Shown one piece after another: positions 22,753-34,275 of a stretch of DNA of 64,000 nucleotides. Position numbers and translations under genes: made by a program. Position 1 is the stretch's first letter; each line of letters opens with the position of its first letter. Where the stretch lies: assembly GCA_029237695.1 (NCBI GenBank), contig CM055266.1, positions 5,652,064-5,716,063 on the forward strand, read 5' to 3'. Source of the DNA: Conchocele bisecta (taxonomy: Eukaryota; Mollusca; Bivalvia; Lucinida; Thyasiridae). The notes under the pieces are model-generated. The model made no database searches. It was not told where the DNA came from and worked only from the letters and a program-made list of their open reading frames with translations.

Positions 22753-24299
22753 CTCAAGTGAACAAGTCTTGTCCCTTTTATAATTTCATATTTTGAGATG
22801 AATTGATGACGTATAATTATCAAATTATACACACAAGATCGCACGGGATATCCATTTGCGATGCCCGGGTTTTATTGAATTAATTCACCTGTAACGGCAC
22901 GTGCGCCACGAAATTGACGTTTTATCGTTTTGGCATGTACGAGGTGCTCGTGCAGTATTCACTTCGATATTATTGTCCATTACGAAGCATACAAGTCTGC
23001 CAAGTAAGAAAAACACGAAAAAACTCTAGGAGAATACGTGCTGTATGCAGCATTTCAGACGTAACTTGATTAACGTCATGCCGACGTCAGGAGAAAATTT
23101 AAAAGAACGCGCAATAGGCATGTTGGATGCTGGGGCCCGACAAATTGATGTCGTACGTCATTTTGGAGTCCATACGAAGACAATTCGACGATTGAGGGTG
23201 AAATTCCGGCGAACAGGCTCCGTCAAACACTTGCCACGCAGCGGGAGACCGCGTGTGACGTCACGACGTCAAGATCAGTACATACGAACTTCACACTTAC
23301 GTAACAGGGTGGAAAATGCTGCGTCGACGTCGAGAAGGATTTTAGGGAGAGCCGGTCGTGACGTTAGCAGAGCCACCGTCAAAAACCGGCTGAGGGATAT
23401 TGGCGTCAGAGCGCGGAGACCATACGTTGGGCCTATCCTATCACAACGGAATCGGAACAATCGCATTGTTTGGGCCAGAAATCATCTGCGATGGACTCGG
23501 AGAGACTGGAATAATGTTTTTTTCTCCGACGAATGCAGATTCAACTTGTCAACACACGACGGTAGGACGCGCGTATATCGACGCAAAAACGAACGTTACG
23601 CCGATTGTTGTGTGTTAGAGAAAGACAGGTACGCCGGTGGATCGACGATGTTTTGGGGCGGCATAAGTTTTCACCACAAGACGCGTTTGGTGCCAATTGA
23701 AGGAAATTTGAACGCATCCAAATACAGAGATGTTGTACTGGCGCCGGTTGTTGTTCCGTTGTTTGACGTTAACCGTAACATGATGTTTCAGCAAGACAAT
23801 GCCATAAGCCACACTGCTAACGCTACTAGTACTACACAGTTCTTGGAAAGACATAACGTGAATGTTCTTAAATGGCCAGCGAGAAGTCCGGATCTAAATC
23901 CTATCGAGCATCTATGGGACAACGTCAAACGTAAATTACGTCAACGTCCACATCAGCCGAAGAACGTCAACGAACTTCAAGTAGCCGTTTTGGACGAGTG
24001 GGCCAACATTCCGCAAAGAACAATTCGCGACCTTATCGACTCTATGAGGAGACGGTGCAACGCAGTGATTCGGGCTAATGGGGGACATACACGGTACTGA
24101 CTTTTGTGAATTTGGTATTTCGACGTGTTCATTTGCATATCTGATATGGCATACACACGATTTTCATATCATAATGAATTTCATACCATTAACTTCGTAA
24201 TGAATAAATTTCATATTAAAGTTGTGTTTTCTTTGTTTTCACCCACGATAAACCTACAAGCCGCAATCTAGTAGAGGGGACAAGACTTTTTCACTTGAG
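22753..24299 (+). mobile_element. Tc1/mariner transposon, apparently complete
   Basis: It is 1547 bp, flanked by TA on each side (22751-22752 and 24300-24301). The terminal repeats CTCAAGTGAACAAGTCTTGT (left) and CTCAAGTGAAAAAGTCTTGT (right, complement) match at 22 of 23 positions. The repeats are short, then the sequences diverge. A single intact transposase gene lies between them, and AATAAA at 24203 could polyadenylate its mRNA. The intact frame and matched ends suggest recent activity. Confidence 0.92.
23045..24100 (+). CDS. Tc1-like DDE transposase with DD36E spacing
   Basis: This 351-residue protein is full length for the Tc1 family and has no stop or frameshift. It cuts and pastes its own element by binding the terminal repeats in the nucleus. 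The N-terminal helix-turn-helix pair (~20-115) starts with KERAIGMLDAGARQIDVVRH, and the GRPR linker is at 67-70. The DDE domain has D162 in FFSDECRF, D251 in FQQDNAISHTA and E288 in SPDLNPIEHLWD. Between D251 and E288 are 36 residues instead of the 34 usual in Tc1, because of two extra residues in the NATSTT segment. The first ATG gives 11 residues before a second Met (MPTSGENLK), which could be the real start. The GC content is above that of the flanks, as expected for a recently mobile gene. Confidence 0.95.
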   Translation: MQHFRRNLINVMPTSGENLKERAIGMLDAGARQIDVVRHFGVHTKTIRRLRVKFRRTGSVKHLPRSGRPRVTSRRQDQYIRTSHLRNRVENAASTSRRILGRAGRDVSRATVKNRLRDIGVRARRPYVGPILSQRNRNNRIVWARNHLRWTRRDWNNVFFSDECRFNLSTHDGRTRVYRRKNERYADCCVLEKDRYAGGSTMFWGGISFHHKTRLVPIEGNLNASKYRDVVLAPVVVPLFDVNRNMMFQQDNAISHTANATSTTQFLERHNVNVLKWPARSPDLNPIEHLWDNVKRKLRQRPHQPKNVNELQVAVLDEWANIPQRTIRDLIDSMRRRCNAVIRANGGHTRY

Positions 24300-24423
24300 T
24301 ATATATACGGCGTATTAGGCGTATTGCGGCGTTTTACGATTACTAACATACATGATTATCATCATTGCCCATAAAAACCAGCAAAATAATAACACCTATT
24401 GCGTCTGGCAATCAATGTATATC

Positions 24424-25125
24424 ACGTCAGTTTGTTTGTTTGTTTGTTTGTTTGTTGGGGTTTAACGGCATATGAACAGCTAAGGTCATTTAAGGCTGTG
24501 TCAATGGGTTTAGTACTAAATCCCATATATTAACTGTACAAGTACATGTTCAAGTACCAGACCCGTAGCCGCCGGGGGGGGGGGGGTCGAAGCGGTCGAA
24601 CGACCACCCCCCCCCCCCCGCCCAGCCTCGAGGTCCACTTTTTTAGCCTCGAGGTCCACTTTTTTAGACCCCTTAGATATCTCAGGATCTCAGGCCCCTT
24701 CGGCCTTTGAAAAACGACCCCCCCCCCCCCCCCTTCAAACAGGTCTGGCTATGGGCCTGAGTACATGTACAAATGGGGGGATCTCAAAATCAGAACTGAA
24801 TATTTACAATAAAAATAACTATATATTCAGCCCTGAAATCAGAATAATCCTGATCTGATGACAGGTCCTCGCCACACCATAATCACTTGGCACCCTCCCA
24901 AAAGCAGTAGGATCAGTAATATCTTACTACTTTTATATTGGGTAATAACCCAATTCAACTCCCAGGTAACAAAAGAGTCAAAGATAAAAATGTACCGAGG
25001 GCCAAACCAGACAAATCGTGATTCCTATAAGGAGGAACCCCTACCGTTAATTTACGCCGTCGCTTTAGCCCGACCAACCACCCACGTATATCACGTCAGA
25101 TGGCAGACATCCATATACTAGCAGC
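24424..25125. mobile_element. SINE-like/low-complexity repeat region
   Basis: It opens with (GTTT)n at 24431 leading into GGGGTTTAACGGC and AGCTAAGGTCATTTAAGG, a pattern common at the ends of molluscan interspersed repeats. A G-run/C-run region (24570-24735) with repeated AGCCTCGAGGTCCACTTTTT follows, then a segment ending TTTACGCCGTCGCTTTAGCC. No coding gene is seen. Exact family and boundaries are uncertain. Confidence 0.4.
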
Positions 25126-25374
25126 TACGTATATACATTAACAGCAGAGTACTGTTTGTGTAACACACTATATTGTGATAGACTACAACGACTGCGTAGA
25201 TAATCTTTCATCACTTTACTGTGGGTTGAAATTAAAAATAAATTCAGTTAGTTTTCATGGATGAATGGAACATAAATCTACTAAACAATGCAAAACATCG
25301 CATCCATGCTACGCTGAATTATTTTTTGTCGTCTGCCTGAAATGTTTTATTTGCAATATTTCTCGACAAAAGCC

Positions 25375-25442
25375 TGTTTTGACAGCGCATGACAATCGTC
25401 TCCACTGGAGACGATTCTCATGTGCTGTCAAAACAGGTTTTT
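25375..25442. repeat. Perfect hairpin
   Basis: Arms CCTGTTTTGACAGC and GCTGTCAAAACAGG enclose GACAATCGTCTCC and its complement. It is a ~68-bp hairpin similar in style to the centre of family E. Flanking DNA to 25956 shows nothing else. Confidence 0.7.
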
Positions 25443-25956
25443 TGTTACGAATGAAGGCAAACATAGAAAAACAGCAGTTAATACCTCTTAATATCGGTAA
25501 TTGTTCGCGAGAATTTCAGATATGTTATCATGACCCCAAACACATTACATGTATATAAAACATATTCTGCTTTCTAATACATTTAGCATACTTATCTGGA
25601 ACAATGAACGTACCTATATTTCTTATATATAACTATATATTCCATTTGAAATCTCTAATCATATGTATTTATGGCCGAATTCTTACTGTATTCTGTGTAT
25701 GTTCTTCAAACATATTAATTACTTCAGCATATCAATAGTTAGTTATCCATGCGACAGACCGGTAAATATATATTTATAAACATAATTGTTTAATAATGCC
25801 CATATCCATTACTTGCTATTAGTGATCAGATCATCTGGAATACATCGGTTCGTTTTTTCTTTTGCAATAATCTATCTGTATAAAAGTATGATATTGCACA
25901 GAAACAAGAAATACTGTGAAGTGTTTATTAAATATCATCAGAATGTTTTATCACTC

Positions 25957-26389
25957 AATAATTCCAGCACAAAAGTATTTACACAATTCCCTAACATTTG
26001 ATTGGTCCGTAGCAAGTCTCTGTCCAGAATTGATATCCCAGTAAACTCCATGCCGAACTACTTTCCGTAACCGTCAGGCGCAGTTAAAATAATTCTTAAG
26101 AAAACGGAAAATAAACACATTTTCTTGATGAATTTATTTCAAATACTGGAATTATAAGGAATGAATGGCCTTTTTGTGGAATTTATCGGGGATATAAACT
26201 TGGAAAAGTCGCGGGAATACTGGACGAGGCCTTAAAAAATTACAATTTTCGAAAAAAAAAAAAAATAATAATTTTTGTTTTTTTTTTCTTCGAAAATTGT
26301 ATTTTTTTATCGATTCGTCCAGTATTCCCGCGACTTTTCCAAGTTTATACCCCGATAAATTCCACAAAAAGGCCATTCATTCCTATAAT
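25957..26389 (+). mobile_element. Family C composite element copy 2
   Basis: A ~200-bp MITE with ends ATAATTCCAGCA and its inverse (to ~26157) is followed at once by a long hairpin. The hairpin arms contain GGCCTTTTTGTGGAATTTAT and ACTTGGAAAAGTCGCGGG, and its loop has gained a further A/T palindrome. This is the fullest copy. Confidence 0.8.
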
Positions 26390-26461
26390 ATGTTATAGAC
26401 AATACATTAACAGAAAACAGTGTATGCATTATTGTTGACAATGAAATGGTAATCTGTCCGT

Positions 26462-27008
26462 CTACTGTCTGTTCCACGAAACCTGCCCAAATTTTACGGC
26501 TATATAAACAATGCAAAAACAAATTTGTTTTCCGATAATATTAAATTGTAGCAAAATTTACGAATGAGACTTCTTTTTATTTCGTGAAATTTTGTCAAAT
26601 ATTGATTCTATTACGAAAAATTTATTTGTCTATGGGAATTTAACAAGGGGGAAAAGGAGGTGGAGGTGTTGTGCCGGGAGCCAAAAAAAAACGAAACAAT
26701 TTGGAAATTGACTCCGAAATCTAGCCAGATAGCTTCAAAATGATATAACAGAAACAAACAGTTAAATTTAGAAAAGCAGTCCACCATGTCTGAAATTAGA
26801 AAAATGTTCGCATGTTTAATTCCCATAGGATTTAACATGTGGAAATATTTTTTTCGCAATAAAATCAATATTGGACCAAATTTCACGAAATAAAAAGAAG
26901 GATCACTATTAAATTTTTATAACCTCTAATATTAACAAAAAACAATTTGTTTTTACATTGTTTATATAGCCGTAAAATTTGGGCAGGTTTCGTCAAACAG
27001 ACAGTAGG
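26462..27008. mobile_element. Foldback element, family N copy 1
   Basis: The ends CTACTGTCTGTTCCACGAAA and the inverse (TTTCGTCAAACAGACAGTAG) begin inverted arms of ~200 bp that include TTTACGGCTATATA and TTTTATTTCGTGAAAT. The centre carries a GGGAATTTAAC/GGATTTAACATG pair. No coding sequence. Confidence 0.8.
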
Positions 27009-27182
27009 TGCTAGTAAAATCACATTGATTGTCATTCCCCGGCGAACACATTACAGAATACAATCATCAATTAAAATGTGTATGTCTTGCCTGTACAAGA
27101 GTAGAAATGTGCATAACAGTTGACACTCATACGGTGTCTTTGATATATGTCGTCTCCGACGTAAGAACCATCCGACTATAAA

Positions 27183-27465
27183 TCCAGTACAAAAATATTT
27201 ATACAATTCCCTAACATTTGATTGGCCCGTAGCAAGTCTCTGTCCAAAATTGATATCCCATTAAACTCCCACGCCGAACTATTTTCCGTAACCGTGAGGC
27301 GCAGTTAAAATAATTCTTAAGAAAACGGAAAATAAACACATTTTCTTTATGAATTTATTTCAAATGCTGGAATTATAAGGAATGAATGGCCTTTTTGTGG
27401 AATTTATCGGGGATATAAACTTGGAAAAGTCGCGGGAATACTGAACGAGGCCTTCCCATAGGAAA
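27183..27465 (+). mobile_element. Family C copy 3, one hairpin arm only
   Basis: It matches family C from ATCCAGTACAAAAATATTTA through the left hairpin arm, then stops at CTGAACGAGGCC and runs into a family N arm (27466-27630, ending GGAGCAGACAGTAG). The second arm was lost or never copied. Confidence 0.7.
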
Positions 27466-27639
27466 ATCTTTTTTTCGAAATAAAATCAATATTTGATGGA
27501 ATTTCATCAAATCAAATTTTTTGGGGACGGTGACTTTTTTGTTATTGATAAAAAAGTACGTACATTTAAATATTTTTTAGATTTAATGTGTTTAATAGCC
27601 AAAAGTTGAACTTGGAGCAGACAGTAGCTATATTGCTTG

Positions 27640-27815
27640 TTAGAAGCATAACAAGTGTTTCATTGATAAAATGGCGAACAGTGCAGATCCTGATCAGACT
27701 GTGCAAATGCACTACACAAGTTCATCTGGATCTGCACTGGTCGCAAAATCCATAAACCCCATTTCTCCAGTCACTGCCACATTTTTGATTCAGCATGTCA
27801 AAACTATTTTAAAGT
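27640..27815. mobile_element. Family Z copy with single 39-bp unit
   Basis: It reads GCAGATCCTGATCAGACTG, then TCTGGATCTGCACTGG, then CCCCATTTCTCCAGTCACTG. The last block is one copy of the unit amplified at 36763-40514, so this locus shows the pre-expansion state. Confidence 0.65.
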
Positions 27816-27819
27816 CATG

Positions 27820-28584
27820 CAGGGCTCCAGATAAGCTGCGTATTTGCTTAAATACCCAATTAAAATTACCAAAAACCCAATTGAAATCAGAAGTAGTGAG
27901 TATCAAAAAGCACTAAATAAATTGTGGTACCTTTATCATGCTGCAGAAAACAATAAACAGACCACAAATATAGCATATTTTTCTTATTTGCCATGAAAAC
28001 ACATTTTGGTATTTCATAGAATTGTCTCCAAGGAGCCAAGACATATTTTCATTTTGAAGCAAACTATTCAATAATTGCAGTCTGTTGATGTGCAAACACC
28101 ACTGTAGCCTATTTCATCAACATTGCAAAGTATACTTTACTAGCAAAGTATACTTTGAGGGAGTAATCATTTATTTTTCCAGAAATGCATTATTTCACAT
28201 AGAACTAACAAATGCATATATTTCATGATTAAAAGTATGCAGAATTATTATACTGAATTTATTACATTATCACAGCCATTAAATGGCTGTGATAATGTAA
28301 TAAATTCAGTATAATAAAAATTAATAAATTTTTCAAAAAATTGAAAATTTCTCCCTCAAAGTATACTTTGCTAGTAAAGTATACTTTGCAATGTTGATGA
28401 AATAGGCTACAGGTATGGAAGGTGTTCGAGCCAATTCCACTCTTAAATATAAGCCGAATCGAAAAAAATATGTGTAAACAGTAGTGTGATTTTATTTTAC
28501 CTAATTAACATTTTGAAATGCCCAATTGCTTCAGAAATGATGGAGTGACAATACTCAATTACTAATTCCTTATCTGGAGCGCTG
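27820..28584. mobile_element. hAT-like MITE, family E copy 2 (interrupted)
   Basis: It begins CAGGGCTCCAGATAAGCTGC and ends CTTATCTGGAGCGCTG. Its body matches the copies at 11364 and 32053 but is split by a complete family D element (28104-28410) and an extra segment with AGGTATGGAAGGTGTTCGAG. Confidence 0.8.
28104..28410. mobile_element. Palindromic MITE, family D copy 2
   Basis: It is complete, with ends GTAGCCTATTTCATCAACAT and the inverse, paired AAAGTATACTTT blocks and a near-perfect central hairpin of ~75 nt (around 28246-28320). Confidence 0.88.
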
Positions 28585-28655
28585 GTCAAGTTACCTTTAT
28601 GTTACCACAGAATGCCAAAACAGGTTAGACATTGAGATTTACATCTCAAGGCTAT

Positions 28656-29181
28656 CAAGCTGTATGATCACAACAACAACAACAACAACAACAAGTACTG
28701 AAACTCCCAGAAGCCCTCCGATTCAAAGTATGTATTCTTTTATTTTGTCCTTATTATGTAACGGATTTTTATGAAATATGGCACATCAAACGCGTCTTGT
28801 TAAGCTGCATTTGATGGTCTCGGTACTTTGGCCCAAACGTCTATCGTTTTTGCGAAGAATCAGTAGACACGGAAATCGAGTCTTCACAAAAATGACACAA
28901 GTAATGTATGTGCCGAACTCCTGGGACACCAAATGCAGCTCATGAAGACGCGTTTGCTGTGCCATATTTCATCAAAATCTGTTACCTATTATGGAATGGA
29001 ATGGAATGGAATGGAATGGAATGGAATGGTGCTTAACGGCCAATCAACCCAAAAGATTATCATTTAGGGCCAAGCAATGCAGATGAAGAAAATATCAAAT
29101 AATACTCACTTTGGAGTGGGCGTGCTTTCAACACGTTCAGCCATTGTTGTTGTTGTTCTAACCACGTAATCATGCACCTTG
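28656..29181. mobile_element. Foldback element, family Q copy 1
   Basis: Its ends GTATGATCAC + (CAA)n and (GTT)n + ACCACGTAATCATGCACC are inverted, and its inner arms hold TTTTTGCGAAGAATC and ACGCGTCTTGTTAAGCTGCA. A (TGGAA)n-led ~95-bp insertion at ~28992-29086 (GGTGCTTAACGGCC) is absent from copy 2 at 34276, so it is a later insertion. Confidence 0.75.
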
Positions 29182-29207
29182 TGCTATATATGTGATAAGA
29201 GTTAAAA

Positions 29208-30812
29208 ACAAGAGGGCCATGATGGCCCTAATTCGCTAACCTGACTCCATGAACACCTGAGGAGAATGTGACATTGAGTTCATATGTGTTTTAATTATGC
29301 TATTTTTAGATGACGGACATCTTGGATTAAGCGATGACTCTCATTTTACCAAATCTGAAAATGCTTCACCCAAGGATCTTAACTTACTATGAAGTTTGGC
29401 CAGCATCGGCCATGTGGTTCCTAAGAAAAATACGTTCAAAATCTTGAATAAATGGACCTTTTGGAGGCCATCATGGATGACATAATCATCCGATTCCGAC
29501 AAATATTGCACCAGAGCAATCACTTCATCGATACCTTCAATTTGATATATGACATGAGCATATTTGGTCAAAAATAAAATTTGACCCCTCGGGGCACGCC
29601 CATTTTTCACCCCGGGGTAACCATTTTAACACCTTTGAAAGAGCATTCTACGTCGATCATTCCTACCAAGTTCCGTCGAAATCCGGCTGGCGGTTCATGA
29701 GAAGAAGATTTTTTTAGATTGTGTGCTATTTTTAGATGGTGGCCATCTTGGATTAGCGACGACCTCCGTTTTAACAAATCTGAAAAGGCTTCAACCATGG
29801 ACCATAACTGTGAAGTTTGGCCACCATGGGCCAAGTGGTTCGTGTGAAGAATAATTTTGAAATCTCTAATAAAAGAACAACCTTTTGACCTTTCGGCGGC
29901 CATCTTGGATGACATGACCATCCAATTTCGACAAGAAATGTACCAGAGCGATCGCCTCTTTGATACCTTCTATTTGATATAGACATGACCATATTCGGTC
30001 AAAAATAAAATTTGACCCCAATTTGAACCCACGGACCACGCCCATTTTTGACCCCGGGGTCACCATTTTAACAACTTTGAAAGAGCATTGTACATCGATC
30101 ATTCCTACCAAGTTTCGTCGAAATCCGGCTGGCGGTTCACGAGAAGAAGATTTTTTAAGAATTTATGCTATTTTTAGACAGCGGCCATCTTGGATTAGCG
30201 ATGACCTCCATTTTAACAAATCTGAAAAGGTTTCACCCATGGACCATAACTTTTAAGTTTGGCTACCATGGGCCAAGCGGTTCATGTGAAGAAGAATTTT
30301 GAAATCTCTAATAAAAGAACGACCTTTTGACCTTTCAGCGGCCATCTTGGATGACATAACCATACGATTTCGACAAAAAATGCACCAGAGTGATCGCCTC
30401 GTTGATAGGTTCGATTTGATATATGACATGACCATATTCGGTCAAAAATTTGACCCCAATTTGAACCCCACGGGCCACGCCCATTTTTGACCCCGGGGTC
30501 ACCATTTTAACAACTTTGAAAGAGCATTGTACATCGATCATTCCTACCAAGTTTTGTCGAAATCCGGTAAGCGGTTCTTGAGAATAAGATTTTTGAAGAA
30601 TTTGTGCTATTTTTAGACGGCAGCCATCTTGGATTACGTAATGACGTCATTTTAACAATTTTGTAATCCCCCTACCTAAGGACCATGACCATGAAGTTTG
30701 GTGATGATAGGCCCAATGGTTACCGAGGAGAAGTGAAGTGAAAATGTTCACGGACGGACGACAGACGATGGACACATTGCGGTAACAATAGCTCACATGA
30801 GCTTCGCTAAAA
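29208..30812 (+). mobile_element. HINE-like element, family H copy 2
   Basis: It starts ACAAGAGGGCCATGATGGCC, carries about three ~440-bp units with GGCCATCTTGGAT motifs and ends in a shortened terminal hairpin (AGCTCACATGAGCTTCGCTA) before an A-run. The hairpin has lost its second half compared with copies 1 and 3. No coding sequence. Confidence 0.78.
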
Positions 30813-30887
30813 ATAAGGGAATTTGAGGCTAATTTAAACGAATATCGAATATTTAATTGATAGGCCCTGTTTAAACCCACAGGTTGA

Positions 30888-31677
30888 AGTAACGTACCAA
30901 GGTCTATAAATACATTAACTATACCTAAAAGTATCAATAAGTGGTAAATATCAAATGAAAAAACAAAGTTTACTCCCAATACAAGGTGCCTATGTTTTTA
31001 ATGGTCCGTACTCGGACGGCCTCGAGACAACAGAATTTCACGAAATAGTCAACCGTTAAGAAACAGTTCGCATCAAATACAACATTGTTTCCAATCGACC
31101 AATTGATCAAACCTACATTTATACCAGTCCAATTATATCATTTCTCCGGGAGCCATATTGTCTAATTGTTGATGGCTTTTCCCAATGACGTCATCGCAAA
31201 GCTTCTGATTGGTTGAGATTCGTGGAGTGTCACGCATAAGCGTCATGTTACACTGACTGGTTACCAGCCAGTCACCTGTTTACCTTGTATCCGAAGCTAT
31301 GAAACGGGACCAGGTGACGCGTCAACGGAAAAGTCAAAGAAATAAATGTGCACGATGTCTTCTTACTAGAGACAAATTTGGAACTTTGTTGGAACAAAAT
31401 AATCCATAGCTCGAAAACGCGTTGATATAGCGCATCGGAGAATACATCATTGCGGAGGGCTAATATTTGCCTAACTTCTGCAATAGGCGAACATGATATA
31501 AATTGGTTAATTGTTTTGTGAGAGTCTGTTGTCTCGAGGCCGAGTACAGCCCATAAAAAACATAGGAACCGTGGTAATGTGTTATTACACGGAGTAAAAA
31601 AAAGTTTAACTTTTTCACTTATTGATACTTGTAGGTATATTCAATGTATTTATAGGCCTTGGTATGTTACGTAACTC
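30888..31677. mobile_element. Foldback element S
   Basis: The ends AGTAACGTACCAAGGTCTAT and the inverse (GGCCTTGGTATGTTACGTAAC) start long inverted arms that include TAAATACATTAACTATACCT and ACTTATTGATACTTGTAGG. The inner ends carry CTCGGACGGCCTCGAG and CTCGAGGCCGAG. The interior has no gene. Confidence 0.7.
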
Positions 31678-31734
31678 TTTGCATGCTAGCAGCGAAAATA
31701 TCCGCCAAACGAATTAGGAGTATACATGTATGTT

Positions 31735-31835
31735 TTATTTCTCTCTGTAAATATGTCTTGAAATTTCATTAGAATCGAGTCCTCAGGACTCGATTCTAAT
31801 GAAATTCCAAGACATATTCATGATATTTACGGGGA
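31735..31835. repeat. Perfect hairpin
   Basis: Arms TTGAAATTTCATTAGAATCG and the inverse meet at AGTCCTCAGGACT. It shares the TTTCATTAGAAT core with the centre of family E and may be derived from it. Neighbouring DNA to 32052 shows nothing else. Confidence 0.7.
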
Positions 31836-32052
31836 GAAATACAAGAAAATATGATGAATTCTGTTAAACCAGCATAGTATTCCAAACTGTTAATTATTTC
31901 ATGATAAGGTACAAACTACAAAAATACAATAAAATACATGTATATGGTTGGTTTTAAAATAGTATTTGTATCAGTATTCTGATTTGGATCTACAAATCAT
32001 GCTGGTTGCACGTTAAGGCGCATACTCTCATGCGCGCCAATATGACTACTTG

Positions 32053-32407
32053 CAGGGCTCCAGATAAGCTGCATATTTGCGTAAATACCCAATTAAAATT
32101 GCCAAAAACCCAATTTAAATCAGAAGTAGGGAGTATCAAAAAGCAATGAGAACAATTGTGGTATCTTTATCATGCTGCAGAAAACAATAAACAGACCACA
32201 AATATAGCATATTTTTCTTCCAAGGAGACAATTCTAATGAAATGCCAAGATATGTTTTCATTTCAAAACAAACTACTCAATAATTGCTGTCTGTTGATGT
32301 GTAAACAGTAGTGTGATTAATTCCCAATTAAACTTTTGAAATACCCAATTGCTTCAGAAATGATGGAGTAACAATACTCAATTACTAATTCCTTATCTGG
32401 AGCGCTG
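32053..32407. mobile_element. hAT-like MITE, family E copy 3
   Basis: Uninterrupted copy, CAGGGCTCCAGATAAGCTGC to CTTATCTGGAGCGCTG. It serves as the empty-site reference for the nested copy at 27820. Confidence 0.8.
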
Positions 32408-32604
32408 GACCTGTACTAGTGCTGACCAAATGATGGATCATCTCTAATTATTTCTCTTTGCAAAGCTATTTATAGAGATCCGGTCCTATGCTGTATTTCA
32501 GCGTTTATTTCTTACTGAATGGCACAAAAATTTAGTTTTGCGACCAGAGCAGACCCAGGTCAGACTGCACATATGTGCATATTATTTTGACATATGTGCA
32601 ATCT

Positions 32605-32909
32605 GTAGCCTATTTCACCAACATTGCAAAGTATAATTTTCTAGCAAAGTATACTTTGAGGGAGAAATTTTCAGTTTTAGGATAAATTTATTAATTTTTA
32701 TTATATAGAATTTATTACATTATCACAGCGAAAATGGCTGTGATAATGTAGTAAATTCAGTATAATAATTATGCATACTTTTAATCATCAAATATATGCA
32801 GTGGTTAGTTCTATATGAATTAATGCATTTCAGGAAAAATAAATTATTACTCCCTCAAAGTATACTTTGCTAGATAAGTATACTTTGCAATTTTGATGAA
32901 ATCGGCTAC
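32605..32909. mobile_element. Palindromic MITE, family D copy 3
   Basis: Its ends are GTAGCCTATTTCACCAACAT and the inverse, and its central hairpin has a loop of ACAGCGAAAATGGCTGT. It is inserted inside family Z-like sequence (TGCACATATGTGC on the left, CTGATCTGGGTCTGCACTG on the right). Confidence 0.85.
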
Positions 32910-33024
32910 TGATCTGGGTCTGCACTGAACGCAATAACATTAATAAGTGTGAAAATATTAATCTGGCAAATAATGCGCCCCGGATCATATTGCGCAGATA
33001 TGTAACTTGATCTGGATCTACACG

Positions 33025-33597
33025 ACTGTCTGTTTCACGAAAGCTGCCCAAATTTTACGGCGATATAAACAATTCAAAAACAAGATTTTTTTTGATAATA
33101 TTAAATTAAAGGAAAAATTAAGAATGAGCCTTCTTTTTATTTCGTGAAATTCGGTCAAATATTGATTTTATTACGAAAAATTGATTTGTCTATGGGAATT
33201 TAACATGGGGGAAAAAGTGGTAAGGAAGTGTGGGAGGAGTCAAAAAACGAAAAAGTTTGGAAATTGACTCCGAAACCTGAATAGATAGCTTGGATATGAT
33301 CTAACTAAGAAAACAAAAGTTAAATTTTAAAAATCGCTCCAGTATTTCTAAAATTCAAAAAAAATTTCCCCATGTTAAATCCCCATAGACATCTTCACTC
33401 CGTGAAGATGTCTATGGGGATTTAACATGGGGAAATTGTTTTTTTGCAATAAAATCAATATTTGACCAAATTTCACGAAATAAAAAGAAGGCTCATTCTT
33501 AAATTTTCCTTTAATTTAATATTATCGAAAAAAATATTGTTTTTGAATTGTCTATATAGCCGTAAGATTTGGGCAGCTTTCGTGAAACAGACAGTAG
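33025..33597. mobile_element. Foldback element, family N copy 2
   Basis: Its ends ACTGTCTGTTTCACGAAAGC and the inverse begin inverted arms of over 200 bp. The centre is a perfect hairpin, GACATCTTCACTCCGTGAAG, flanked by TTTAACATGGGGAAA pairs. The short frame at 33462 is arm sequence, not a gene. Confidence 0.8.
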
Positions 33598-33772
33598 TTG
33601 AAATCACTATAATTGCTCCTTTTCACATCATGATGATACATTCGCCCTGTTACAAGCAATACGGCCCTAAACAACATAATTTGGACTGGATTTCTATAAA
33701 TTCAACGGGAGATAACTAGCTACGATCCCTAATTGAACGTGCTGCACATATATGAACAGGGCTTCTAACTTT

Positions 33773-33922
33773 GGTCAGACACGACCTCGTATCATAACAA
33801 AATAACACGTTTAATTTGTCTATGCATTCTATGTATTTTTGCAGGATAACGATAATTCTCAAATGAGCCTTAAACACATTACATTGTATTTAATTTGTTA
33901 TGATACGAGGTTGTGTCCGACC
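33773..33922. mobile_element. Small TIR MITE T
   Basis: The ends GGTCAGACACGACCTCGTAT and the inverse GTTGTGTCCGACC give a 150-bp element with TCATAACAAA inner repeats. Confidence 0.65.
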
Positions 33923-34275
33923 TAGGAAAAGCAGCTGTAATTCGATATTCTTTGCATAATTATGTTCCAACTATGCTATTTCAGCAAGATAACAGTAATT
34001 CTCAAACGAACATGTGCACTTTCCGCCAAAATATTCACATTAGCGTTAATAAAATTGCGGAATTTGTTCATTTTTTAGAGTTATACCAATGAAAGCCAAA
34101 ACACACCGAATGCGTGTGCAACTAATGTGACCAATGTACATGTAGTTACAAATCAATATGCAAATCTTAACTTCATAAATCTGATCCAAGGCCATAAAAA
34201 ATAAGTACTTTGACACAGGGTTTGTGGCATGTGAGGTGGGAGGGCGGATTTTTTAAATATGTTTTTGTCCATATT

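Noticed and set aside
33462..33719. 85-codon frame with a CLYSRKIWAAFVKQT string, also seen near 26460
   Set aside because: The string comes from the inverted arm of family N and appears in both copies. It is not a conserved protein.
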